Below, in pieces: positions 51,001 through 62,040 of a DNA stretch of 64,000 bases. Made by a program: the position numbers and the translations under genes. The notes below the pieces were generated by a model. It had not been told where the DNA came from and ran no database searches. It saw nothing but the letters and a program-made list of their open reading frames with translations. This DNA is from Stercorarius parasiticus. Taxonomy: Eukaryota; Chordata; Aves; Charadriiformes; Stercorariidae. The stretch spans positions 337,507 to 401,506 of the forward strand of contig VWZL01001290.1 in the NCBI GenBank assembly GCA_013396915.1. Direction: 5' to 3'. How positions within the stretch are numbered: the stretch's first letter is position 1; each line of letters opens with the position of its first letter.

Positions 51001-52299
51001 ATTGGATCATATAGGTTTTTTCATTCATAGTGACAGTGTCACAGTTTTGCACTGTGTTGACAGACTTTTTAATTTTAAAAGAGTACCTACTTTATATAAA
51101 TGATAACATGAGAGGCACAACCAGGATACAGTAAATAGCCTGCAAAATCCAAAACAGCATTTAAGAAGATAAGTGAAAGTATAGACTACCTTGGCAACTT
51201 TATTTGTTGCTCTTGGTTCTTCTCAAAACCTTGAATAATATTAAAGCACAGAAACCAGGAAAATATGCCACCATATTAACTAAGCTTTGATAATTTTCTG
51301 TGCGTTCCTGGAACTTTAGCTAGAGCTGTAGCTAGGTCTGGCTTTTGGTGAATAGAAGCAGAGGTGAAACTTCTGAGCTTTGTGAGGAACTTCAGGTTTT
51401 ATCATTCATAATTAAAAAGTTGATTGGAACGAGCAGTGCAGCTTTATAAAATAGCAAATGTTTATGGTGCTCAGCAGGTTTCATGTCTATCAAAAACACC
51501 GTTTTATGGGAACAATGATTACCTGATTATCAGTCCAGTCTCCTCTCTGAGTTAGTTTCAGCCATTTGACAGATAGGAGAAAGACAAGAGCCTCAAACCT
51601 ATTACTGGTGCCTCTTCTTTCTCTTGACATAGTTGTTTTTCTTGCTGTTCACCAATATGATCATAGACTGCAGCTCTTTTTAGTGGTCATTATGCATATA
51701 TTATTCAAAAACCTCTTTTTATCTCTCAGCATGTTCTTCCATGGTGGTAAAGATTCTGTGGAAATTACTGCCTTTTGAGTTTTTTTAATGTTGTTGAGCA
51801 AAACCGCAAAAAAATAGAGAAAGATATGTAAAGAAAGCAATCTTAAAGTTTGCTTTTAAAATTCCAGAAGTGTCTTGCACCATCAACATTATTTATTTAT
51901 TGGATAAGGGCAAATATATTTAGGAACTAACACAGGGCAAGAAAATGTGAAATGCTAAACTTTACGCATTATTTTGCTTATGTGACAGTTTCGTGTCAAT
52001 CCACATCCTCTCAAATTAGGTTGAGCAATCTATAAACCCATTCAAATAAGTAATTCAAATTAACCTACAGTCCACATTAACATAAATCAGTTAGAAATTA
52101 AGTGAGAAAATATTTGGAACTACACGTTTTCCTTGTTTTCTTTTCATCATAGGAAAACGATCTTACAGTTTTTGTCTTAGTTTCTTCATATGTAAAGTGG
52201 GCCAGATATTTGGACGGATTGCTGCTGGGTGTTGCTCCTGAAAGATATTTACATGCCCAACTCATAATCCTAAGCAAGAACTGGTTTTGCACATGGAAA

Positions 52300-52384
52300 A
52301 TATTAAAAACCTTGCTGTTATGATGGAAAAGACAATAAAGCAACTACTCTAGTTAAAAGTTGCAGACACTCAGCAAAACATTTG
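52300..52384 (+). mobile_element. Probable CR1/L3-like LINE relic (paired with 53911-53970)
   Basis: Shares TTAAA(A/G)ACCTTGCTGTTATG and TGGAAAA, then a CTAG/CCAG-TTAAAA block and CAAAACATT, with 53911-53970. It carries two extra segments of about 9-15 bases. In the second copy this sequence runs straight into a LINE reverse-transcriptase-like reading frame. This copy is therefore most simply either a second relic of the same LINE family or a local duplication. Confidence 0.5.
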
Positions 52385-53910
52385 CCTGCAAACATTTGAA
52401 ACTCCAGCTTTGACCTGATGGGTAAAAGGAAATTGTCCTTTGTATTTTCTGTAAAGGATTGTTGTTTTTATTTTGAAGAAGCTGTGTCTCAAGCTAGAGG
52501 GCAGGAACCTTATTTTTTTCCCTCCCATTTTTGTTCTGAAACCATACGTATGTTGAAAAGAGCAAACTGAAAGCTTTTGCTAAGACTTTTCAGATGTTCA
52601 CAAAACAAAATTAACCTTTGACATTTTACTTAGGCTAAAAAATGAAGGACGTTTAATCTTTGTTGTTTAGAGTACAGATGGTTGAAAAATTGTATTAATA
52701 ACAAAAAAAGTATTTTACTGTTTGTAGTGCTGCCAGTGTGGATACGACAAATAAAACCTAGGGAAATCAAACAGAATAAGAAACAATACGTGACTTGAAT
52801 TATTAGACAATCCATGGCTGAGTACACAGAGTGGTTTTAGAGGAACATGAAATTTAATACCAGCTCAAGCCATAAAACCCATTGTCTATCAAATGGAACA
52901 GCCTAATGTGTCTAAGTTTAGCATTTTAAGAGAAAAAAATACTCCTGTAAACCAGGTAGGTTACTGTTAAAAGATGTAGGTGGTGGTGAAAAAAATTCCC
53001 CCATCCTCCCCTCACCTTTAGTGTTGACCAGTTCATCCCTGAAACACAATACCAGTTTTTTTTCCCTTGAATCTGCTTGTAAAAATAGTAATAAATTTGT
53101 AATAAGGCCAAAATTACTCCAGTTATTCTGCCTCCTCCAATGACTAGTTTCTCTGGATGAACATCAGTGCAAACATTGTTCGAATGGAGCCTATCATCAG
53201 ACTTTTTTCTCTTACTCTGGGGTATATTCCTGGACTTTCTGATGCTCTTTACAGCCACAGGCATTATATGTGAATTGCTAAATAAGCTCATACCTTCAGA
53301 CATCTAAGTGTATATTACCTATGACCTTAGCTAATAGGGCAATTGCCTTTTATAAATAGGAAGTTATTTTGCAATGCAGTGGCAGATGAATAACATACAA
53401 CAGCACCATTTGTGTAATCAGATAAGAAAAATATACAGTATATACTTAAATGGTATAAATCCATATATCTTCATCCACTGCAGAGGAGCTGACCTGACTA
53501 ATATTGGGGCTTCCATCAATGTCATACATAAATGATAAGTGGCCAATAGCGTAGAATGGCATGCCTAATTTGTAGTGAGAAATATGATGACATAGATAGT
53601 GTCAGAAGTAAATGTAGTAAACAAAATACTTCTTTAAAAAAAGTAATTTTCAAAGTACAACTTTGGGTTGTTTGGTTTTTTTTAAGCAATTTGTACCAAA
53701 CTTAATAGTTTTTGAGCTAAGTTAACTTAACATTTACAATAAAAGAGAAAAGCAAAGAAAACCAGGGTCAGTCACTGAGAAGAATAACAGAAGGTTGGCA
53801 ACTAATGAGCTTGATTCTGCTAAGGGACTAGAGGATTTATGACTTCTTACTGATAGAAGAAACAGAAAGTAACATCCCGGAGACAGGTACATTTTCCTGA
53901 GGGAAAGAAG

Positions 53911-54035
53911 AATGTTAAAGACCTTGCTGTTATGCTGGAAAATTACTCCAGCTAAAATTTGCAAAACATTAGGCCCAGATGAATTTGATTGCTGAGTTCT
54001 GAAGGAAGTAGCAAGAAAAATAGTTAAAATTTCAA
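53911..54035 (+). mobile_element. CR1/L3-like LINE relic, start of reverse-transcriptase region
   Basis: One frame from 53951 reads AKICKTLGPDEF, then after a stop VLKEVARKIVKI. CR1-clade ORF2 proteins have a GPDGIHPRVL-KELA-type segment a short way before the palm domain of reverse transcriptase, and the match here is clear despite decay. The orientation is +. It ends about where the fragment starting near 56330 would resume, which suggests one element split by later insertion. It is non-functional. Confidence 0.68.
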
Positions 54036-54049
54036 ATACACCGTTTTGA

Positions 54050-55428
54050 TTCATAAGCTCGTAAGATCAAGAGATCTTATGAAGGTCATCAACTTAACTG
54101 TTCAACATTACACAGAGGAAAACGCCAATACAATGAGTATCAAAGGAAAGAAATAATGACAGTTTAAATGGCAACGTATTAAAATGTTTCACCATTAACG
54201 ATAGACAGCTAACTTGCTTCTCTATAGGGTCCCAAACTATAATATCCATTCAAAACCACTGAAAAGTTCAAACCTGTCATTTTTCTCCTGATAGCTTTTG
54301 CAATGTAATGCATGCCTTTCAGTACAAGATTCAGCACACCACGAAAGTTATTAAAACTTCAGCAGTAGTCTGGTATCTATTGAAAGTAAAATAAAACTTA
54401 AAAATCTAACCACTTTAGATGTGTGATTATTTTCACACATTATTCAGCAAAATGCTGATTCATACATTCATGCAAACCTGCTGCAGAAATTGCATTACAA
54501 CCTAAATACCAAGAACAATAGAAAATCCTGTCTTCTAGATAAGGAGGTTTGACCTAACTTTGTCAAAGTATGAAAACCTTTTCCTGTAGGTGATGAGCTG
54601 GGATTTGGATGACGTAATATTAGAAGCAAAATTCTTTGTTTAAAGCTCATGAAGCAACCTATGGTATTTTAGAATTATAGTGAGACAAAAGTACTGGCAG
54701 CATTAAATTTGCAGAGAAAAACTTTCGATGTCCACACCATTGTATGAGAAAGAAAGAGATTTTGATATATTTTTTATATATATATATAAAAATTCTTGTA
54801 GCTGCCACGCGCAGAAACAATGTTGCTTTTTGAAGTGCAATCCACAGAAAAACTAGGAGCACTTTAATGTAAAGTTTGGATTGTGCAAAAAACAATAGTT
54901 CTAGCAACTTTGCTAGTCCTATCATTTCTACTAGGAACATTAACATGGAATTGGTTTGCCTGTTTTTTGAGCTTCCATTTTTCCATGTAAAGCTAGACAA
55001 CAGTTTTTGCAGGACAAAGTAAAGAACTAAAATGTGGATATGAAAGCCAAAGGAGTGTTTCAGTTACATCTGTAATTTTAATCAAAACACTGTATTTTAG
55101 AAGATTTATAGAAATTTGTTGACTAAGTGAAATTCATACTATACCTGTGTATTATTTAGTTATTTTAATGGTTCAAAATCAACCAAAATTTATGGTATAA
55201 TTACATGGTACAAAAATAATTAGTCTTACTGCATGCAATAAAGCAAGTATTGTCTGAACGGAACTCACCATACTTTTAAATAACTAAGCAATTTTTTTCA
55301 GATGGTTAAGCTGCCTGTGTTACTAACTTGACTAGAGATATTTCTTGGTATCAATACACATAGTAAAAACGTGGTCTGAACTTTTTGGAATTATGAATCA
55401 TGGCTCATAGTCTTACAGCTAACATACC
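54050..55428 (+). other. NRXN1: Intron, no recognised gene
   Basis: AT-rich, with a TATATATATA-centred palindrome at about 54770-54792. Nothing else was recognised. If the CR1/L3-like pieces on either side belong to one element, this interval arrived after it. Confidence 0.5.
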
Positions 55429-55958
55429 TGTTATCAGTTGACCCCAGCCAGCACCTACACATTAATGCAGCCACTCGCTCACTTTCCCCCAGCAGGACAA
55501 GGAAGAGAATGGGAAAAGCAAAAGTTAAAAACTCATGTGTCAAGAAAAACACAGTTTAATAAGTGAAGGAAAGAGGGAAAAAAATAAGTGATGCAAAGGT
55601 AATCACTTACCCCACAAGCAGACTGATGCCCAGCCAGTCTCCAAGCAACAGCTATATTTGAAGACAAAACCTCACAGTTTTATTGCTGAGTGTGGCATTA
55701 TATGGTATGGAGTATCCTTTTGGCCAATTCAGGTCAGCTGTCCTGACTGTGTGTCTTCCCCACTTCTTGCCCACTCCCAGCCTACTTGCTGGGTCGCAGA
55801 ATAAGGACCAGAAAAAGCCTTGGTGCTATTCAAGCACTGTTCAACCATAGGCAAAGCATTGGTGTGTTATCCACACTCTTTTAGTCACAAGTTCAAACCA
55901 CAGCACCATATGGGCTGCTACGAAGAAAGTTAACTCCATCCCAACCAGACCCAGCACA
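55429..55958 (-). mobile_element. Solo LTR of an avian endogenous retrovirus, antisense
   Basis: On the + strand it starts near TGTTATCAGTTGACCCCAGC and ends near AACCAGACCCAGCACA. Read on the minus strand it has the order of a bird LTR I recognise: GGATGGAGTTAACTTTCTTC, then TAGCAGCCCATATGG, GAGTAGG/AAGTAGGCTGGG, a GGTCAGCTG-like region, ATACCATATAATG and a 3' part with TTATTAAACTG. It is diverged and I could not confirm a target-site duplication, so ends are approximate. No retroviral coding sequence flanks it. It shares the ATACCAT promoter-side word with the LTR at 19371-20016, hinting at related families. Confidence 0.75.
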
Positions 55959-56329
55959 CAACTACAGTCTTTCTTTGGTAGGTCATATACATGTGTACTT
56001 TTGCAGGTATTCAGTTCATTGCATAGCCTAAAATAGATACTTTGACTGCCACAAACTTAAATCTCTCAATGCACATCAAAACGTTTCTAAAATAAATAGC
56101 AAAATATACTGTCTCTTTATTGTCACTTTGCTATTAGCTTCCTTATCCTTCCTATGCAAGACTATCCTGCATAGATATTTTAAGCATTCAGTATGGAAGT
56201 GGTATATTCTTTAAATTTCAGATTATTCAGGACCTTGATGTCCATGAAGTACACGAATGAGCATGGTGTGATGAATTGCAGCTTGATACTTAACAGAATA
56301 CTGGCCAGACCCAATCTTACCTCTCTTAG

Positions 56330-57642
56330 AGATTTCCTTTAAGAAAGTGTGTAAGGGCGCATGATGTTTTGGAAGACTGCAAGAGAAACATAGTGCCAAA
56401 TTTTAAAATTGCAATTGAAAAAGAGCCAAGTCTAGCTTGCCAGCTTAGCTTTATTTCCTGGAAAACTTTGGAACAAATATTCAAGCCCTTGATTTGCTCT
56501 CAGTTGCAAAGTAAGGAAAAGATGTGTAACAGTAGACATGTATTTGTCAGCAAAAATTACATTAAACCAATTCTTCAACAATTGATAGAGATTGTCAAGA
56601 AGCAGCAGATGTCATGTATTCTTAAATAAATCTTTAGGCACTGTCTAGCATGACATTGTCTTAAGTAAGGCAGGAATTCTTGGGCTAGATAAAGTTTCTA
56701 AATTGCTAGTAAATTGCATGCAAAGTTGGCTGGATAATTATGCGAGTTGTCAGTAATTCTCTGACAAAGTGAAAGGACAAACCAACCACAGGCACTGCTC
56801 TTGGAATCAATTCCTTGCCACTTTTCTTTAATCAGCCTGGATGGTAGAGCACAGACCAAGTTTATTAAGTCTGTGATAACGCAGAGCTGGGAAAGAGAAA
56901 CGGCATACTCAAGAACAAGCTTTGAATTCAGAATCAGCTTGACAAATTAGAGAAAATGACCAATAGATATGCTAAAACTCTGTGGAAACAAGTGGAAGGT
57001 GCTAGGCATAGGAAGGCATTATGGACAGCAAAAATATGCTGTCGAAAAAAACTGGTGAAATACTGTTTCTTTGGAAAAGAATCTGTGAGCCTGCATGTAT
57101 CACATTCTGAACAGGGGTCAGCAAAGCCATGAAGTTGTAAAAAAATCTAAGAACATTTTATCTCTTGTAAATGGAAATAAAGCTTGTAAGACACGGCAAA
57201 GTAATTATCCAGTTCTGCTCAGTGCTGTACTCCAGGTCGGAATACGGCATCCAATTCTGAGTATTGCATTTCACCAACAAAGCATACTTATGAAATAAAA
57301 ACCAAAAGACTTGGGATTATGTACCTTACAGGAGAAATGACTAAGGGAGGACCTGATGGCAAAGATCAAGTTCATAAAAAGGGTGGTAAAAAAAAGGAAA
57401 GAAAAAATCTGTTCTTCTTTTGGCCATGGTAGATAGGTTAAGAAATAATGGGGTTAAATTGCAGCAATTAAGAATAAGTTTAAACTTAATTAATGTTAAC
57501 TAATGATAAGAATAGTGAAACACTGAAATAGATGTAATGGGAGTGGGGGATGGGAAGACGTTAGATAAATAACATAAGGATTGACATAGACGTAGTTTGT
57601 CCTACACTAAGGCAGAAAAATGCTGGATGGTTCTGGTTTTTA
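56330..57642 (+). mobile_element. Ancient CR1/L3-like LINE: reverse-transcriptase remnant to 3' end
   Basis: In one frame, LEDCKRNIVPNF (from 56369) and then QLSFISWKTLEQIFKPLICS match the CR1-clade reverse-transcriptase segment of the form EDWKRANIVPIF...PVSLTSIPGK-LEQI. Farther on, nucleotide similarity to ancient amniote CR1/L3 elements continues: ACTGTCTAGCATGACATTGT (56641-56660), TTGACAAATTAGAGAAAATG (56939-56958), GGAAGGTGCTAGGCATAGGA, AATAATGGGGTTAAATTGCA (57443-57462) and, at the 3' end, GACATAGACGTAGTTTGTCC and TGCTGGATGGTTCTGGTTTT. The copy is riddled with stops and indels and cannot encode a protein. It is far more diverged than the CR1 3' end at 12851, so it is much older. Confidence 0.8.
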
Positions 57643-60600
57643 TCACAATTAATTACATTGATACATCCCTGGAACAGAGTAAAATATCCTGCCTGACAGC
57701 TGGTGGCCACGGAATTACATCTTCCAATACAGTAAATGCCAAAGACAAAATGTGCTAGTAGCTGTAATAATTCTGTATGTGATTCTTTGACTTACAATAT
57801 AAAATATTTTTGCCTTCAGGTTAGAAATAATGATTTTGGTCTTTCTTACTTACAGTAGTCAGATATTGTGGGAAAATTCTACTTGTTTCTACTTTGACAA
57901 ACTACAGGGGGTGAGGGCTTCAGCAGGAGTTTGTTACTGGAAGGAAGGAAGGAAGGGACAAGTCAAAGGAAGGTGGCAGTAGAAAAAGACGAGCTGTGGC
58001 CCTGGTTTTCAGTAATGATTTAGAAAATAGGAAAAGAATCCAACAACACAAACTGTATGTCAGTTTTCTTGGTTTGGACCTTACAGGGCCATGAGTAGCC
58101 CCAGAAATGACAGAATGAAGTCTGAAACAGTGTAAACCTTTGTTGAAACTTTGTTGCTTCTCCTGTCTCTGCTTTATAGATCCTAGAGTGAGATAAAGAA
58201 GTAAATGAGGAAGTCTAAGTGAATTGTTTGTACTTACCTCTTTCCTGAAGTGGCTTGATGTTTTGGCACATAATGTTATTGCAATGAATAATATGTGGTG
58301 CTTTTATTGTTGTGGTTGCTTTTTGAAGACCCTGTAGTTTGGACCCAACTGAACTGAATATTTCTCTTCCTTATTTCTCTCCTGAGAAAGTTTTTCTGCA
58401 TTTATAACAACATTTCTTCTCTATTACGCTTGATAAGAAGAGATTTTTTAACTTTCCTCTTGGTGGAAAAAAAGTAAGTCTTCTTTATTTTCTTCTGTTT
58501 GCCATTTTGTCCTTCATATTAAATCTACAATTCTTTCTACAGGAGACATAAAGCCAAAGGGGAAAAGGGAAAGTCTACAATAAATTAAATTGGCACTTGG
58601 GGGGCATTTCCTAAAAATAAGTACACATATCTGGGGCACAGAAATTTCTGATCTTTTTCTTGTCCACTTATTGATAGTAGCAGAGTTGCTTTTTGTTATG
58701 ATAAAAATTACAAACATAGTAGTCTAAATAGTACTGTTGCTAAAAATGTAGTCTAAACTGAGGAACATCCAGGATTCTTAGAATAAGCAAGCATTTAAGA
58801 CAATAAACTACTTCCCTGGGCTCTTTCCCTCCTTAGTTGCCTAGCTGAATAAAATAAGGAGTTCACAAATTCTCATCACATCCAGCACTGCATATTTTTT
58901 CCTACTTAACAAAATAGGGTTTTAGAATTAAATCCACCATCTAAAAGGTCACAAAAATTTTCACAGACGTTATGGTCTAGAGAAGCAGCGTTGTACACAA
59001 TTTAAACAATTCTCTTGTTTTAATAAAATGCTATATGACTCATAAGATTCTTACCTGATCTTTCATAAAAGTTTAAGTCTGGACATCACCTACCTGTAGA
59101 CAAAATATTGTATGCCTAAGCCTAGCCAAATCTTCTGCCTTGGCTTTTATTCTTCATTTTTCTTGAAACAAATTTAAATTCCCCTATTGTGTTTCCTTCA
59201 ACTCAGCTATGAGTGGAAGAACTCCTAGATGCACACGTTCACTTGAATTGAATGACCCTCACATCAGCCTCGAGCACCACTTGTGCTTGCATGGAAACAT
59301 TTACTACCAAATTTTATCTGCTTCATGGAGGCATTTGTATGTATAAGCAGCTGAGGTCCTTCCATGAAAGACCTTCCATGAAAGAAAGAATCACAAAGAG
59401 GTTTTATTGCTTAACAAAGTGTGAATACTTTGTCAGTGAACTAAAAAGATTTTTACCTGCAAAGATGTTAACTCAGTGCTCAGAGCCTGAGTATACAGAA
59501 ACAGTAGAAAAGGGAGAGTCACTTTAGTGATCCAGCTTCAGAAATAAAAAAAAAAAAAAAAAAAAAAAAAAAGTGAGTGTAAGAATGAGCAAAAATTAAC
59601 CCTAGGAAGAGGGTTTTTTTTCCCCAAAACAAAGTAGCAGGTTTACCTATAAAAGTATAGATTTACAACAAGATTAAATGCTTTGTTTTAACACTCCCAT
59701 TATTTACTAACTATAGTTATTCTGTGAACTCGACATTGGAGTCATGGTATCTCTGTAGCTGCCTGTAGAGATCAAGACCCATTTTTTCTTTTGATATTTG
59801 TTTACTAGTAGTCTTGTGAACTGTCATTTCCATCTTTTTCATAACATCATAGCTATGTGATTATTTTTTGTGAGGAGTGGCGCTCATGTCTTAAGGTATG
59901 AAAATGCTCTTCCAGAATCTGTTTTTTCGCGGTACTGTGTAACTCCTGCATGGTTTTTTGAAGGCTGTATGGGTTTTTTTCATACATGTGAAGTATGAGT
60001 GTGAGTGTGCTAGAGTTCCAGAGTCTACTGAAGTATAGTTTGTATCCCTATAAAGGAATGTAGCAGCCCTCAAAATCTCTTCAATCCTCTGTGTAGCACA
60101 ATGAATGTAATTGCGTATTATATGTAAGTTCATATTCACGTTATCTCATTTACGTGATCAACAAGGTAATGTGTCCTGTTTTACCATACAGTTCATCCAT
60201 TTTGGTTGTTCAGTTTCTATACAAATGTTTTTCCTCCCCTTCAAATTGCTCTTAAATTAGCTGTGTAATATTTTGTCCACAAACCAACATATACCAGCAA
60301 CAGAATTTGTTGATACTGCACGAGAAATCAAATTTGTGCATGTGAATTTGCTGATTTCTTAGTGAAAAGATATGTACTTGCCTAAACTACTGATCTTATA
60401 TCAGTCTTGATTCACATGAACATCTGTCTAATTCAGTGTGAGATGCTGGTTAAGACTGTGGTCAATAATACTTATTACTATGCTTTCCATGGCAAAGCAG
60501 GCTGCCAGAAAATATATTGCCTTGAAATTCTTTTGTTTGAGGTATTATTGTTGGCAAGACTGTCTATAAGTTAATGCTGTGCTTTCCAAACCAGCCAAGT

Positions 60601-61052
60601 GCTTTCTCAACAATTGTGTATGAGGTTCTACTTCACACTTATGAATGAGTGTCGTTTTTATCCTTGGATATCAAGCTCAACTAGTCTAACCCTGACTTGT
60701 AAACTGACCTCCAGCTTTCTCTTATAGCTATCAATAATTCTCCATGCATGGCGCTAGAAGCACAATGAGCAAATGGTATCGTGTGGTATGGTATCATGGC
60801 AATCATATTCAGAGCTTGCACTGAATATGTTTAGACAATTCTTTGAAGGGTAAAAAAGGCAAGTTTTTTTCTGCCTGAGCCTGGAATTGCAACTTTTTTT
60901 TAATAGAAGATCTTAAAAAAAAAAGCCAAAACCAGCCCATCTTGGTATGAAAGACCATGAAATGCACTCAAAGAGATATACAGGAACATATCTGAAACAA
61001 CAGTACTGTTTCCTTTAAATGGCCCCAGTAGATATATTTGTTAAAGAAAAAT
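57643..61052 (+). other. NRXN1: Intron, no recognised gene
   Basis: AT-rich. It holds a short GGAA run near 57938-57955, a 14-bp tandem doublet (CCTTCCATGAAAG twice) at about 59358-59384, and the poly-A run at 59546-59572. The frame at 59252-59527 ends shortly before that poly-A run but is not recognised. Confidence 0.55.
59546..59572 (+). repeat. (A)27 homopolymer
   Basis: An uninterrupted run of 27 A directly after GAAAT, so an AATAAA-like hexamer sits at its start. It could be the tail of a retrotransposed RNA. No target-site duplication was seen, and the body upstream is not recognised. Confidence 0.8.
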
Positions 61053-61071
61053 NNNNNNNNNNNNNNNNNNN
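61053..61071. other. Assembly gap (19 N)
   Basis: Nineteen undetermined bases immediately followed by a G-rich run (GGGGGGGAGGCGGGGGGAGA). The gap probably reflects failed sequencing through a longer G-rich or simple-repeat tract. Confidence 0.98.
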
Positions 61072-61272
61072 GGGGGGGAGGCGGGGGGAGAGGTATGTCA
61101 GATGCTTTATAATTGTTCAGAAAATATTTGTGGGAGTAATGACTCCTGGAAAACCTCCCAAGGTCAGTGCGACCCGTGGCATTGTGCTGAGTAAGTTACA
61201 TTAATTCTTACGCACTCAGTTTTCCCAAAAGAAACTGCTATTATTTTTCTTCTTGTTGTAGCTTTTCTTCCT

Positions 61273-61311
61273 CTTCTTCTTCTTCTTCTTCTTCTTCTTC
61301 TTCTTCTTCTT
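61273..61311 (+). repeat. (CTT)13 microsatellite, GAA on the minus strand
   Basis: Thirteen uninterrupted CTT units with imperfect CTT-like sequence just upstream (61262-61272). GAA/TTC tracts can form triplexes. The length here is short. Its minus-strand open frame is merely poly-Lys and is not a gene. Confidence 0.95.
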
Positions 61312-61477
61312 TGATTTGCATATAGTCCTTATATTTGCTAAGAAAACTACCACATTCCAGGAGGGAATATCCAATTTATATAAGGAAGTGGGATCACTTT
61401 TATATGTAAATGATACCAATACATGTGTCACTGTTGCACAAAGATGAGTAAGCTCTCTGTGCAAGCTTCATCCTTCA

Positions 61478-61540
61478 GGGCCCAATCCTGCAATCCAGTT
61501 GCAAAATTCCAGTTGAGCTGAAATTTCCAGTGGGACTTTT
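61478..61540 (+). repeat. Possible ancient amniote interspersed-repeat relic
   Basis: AGGGCCCAATCCTGCAATCC followed by AAATTTCCAGTGGGACTTTT. This is close to the GGGCCCAATCCTGCAATCC...AATGGGA texture of old sauropsid palindromic repeats, and is the clearest of these relics in the window. Confidence 0.5.
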
Positions 61541-61954
61541 ATCTCATTTCAGAGAAGCATAGCTGCTGTTAGTGCTACCTGGTGAACTTCGGTTTTCCTT
61601 TGTACCCACCACTGTGTTCTTTCAGCATGTGTGAACCCTGTTCTTCAGTTTCTGGAGAAGCTAGAACTTAGAAGGCATGGATTGTTTCTATCCAAACTAA
61701 ATCTGTATTCCACTCTTCACTGGATTTGACCTATGTATGTTCTTTAATGTTTGTGACTATAGCTATTTTTTACAATATTTCGACAAATGAGAAAAAAATA
61801 GCAGACACTTGAATGAGATCTTTTTTCTAAATGCCTTTCTCCTCTTTATATGTTCCAAAGTGTATGTAATTGAATGATGCAATTCCAAGAGAAGAAATCT
61901 CAATTAAAATGTGTTTATGAGCGTTTCAACCAGAGATTTGAACTTGCTTTATAA

Positions 61955-62040
61955 GGGACTTACACCAGTCCTCATATATTTGAAGTAGCTCTCTTGTCTC
62001 AGTGGAGTTTTATGTAATCATATCTTCCATCAGAATCTGC
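61955..62040 (+). repeat. Possible ancient amniote interspersed-repeat relic
   Basis: Has GGACTTACACCAGTCC, then TGTCTCAGTGGAGTTTTATG, then CATCAGAATCTGC, in the order TTACACCAGT...CAGTGGAGTTA...CAGAATC known from old sauropsid repeats. Confidence 0.45.

Larger units (their letters stand above)
39943..52299 (+). other. NRXN1: Intron, no recognised gene
   Basis: AT-rich. It contains ancient-repeat relics near 40830-40870 and 45026-45060, a palindromic TATG/CATA-rich patch at about 42375-42440, and a perfect 18-bp palindrome at 50459-50476. An open frame at 49032-49355 (107 codons) has an equally open minus strand and no domain, so it is not called a gene. Confidence 0.55.

Noticed and set aside
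61216..61464. Minus-strand frame with a long lysine run
   Set aside because: Produced by the GAA/CTT microsatellite.
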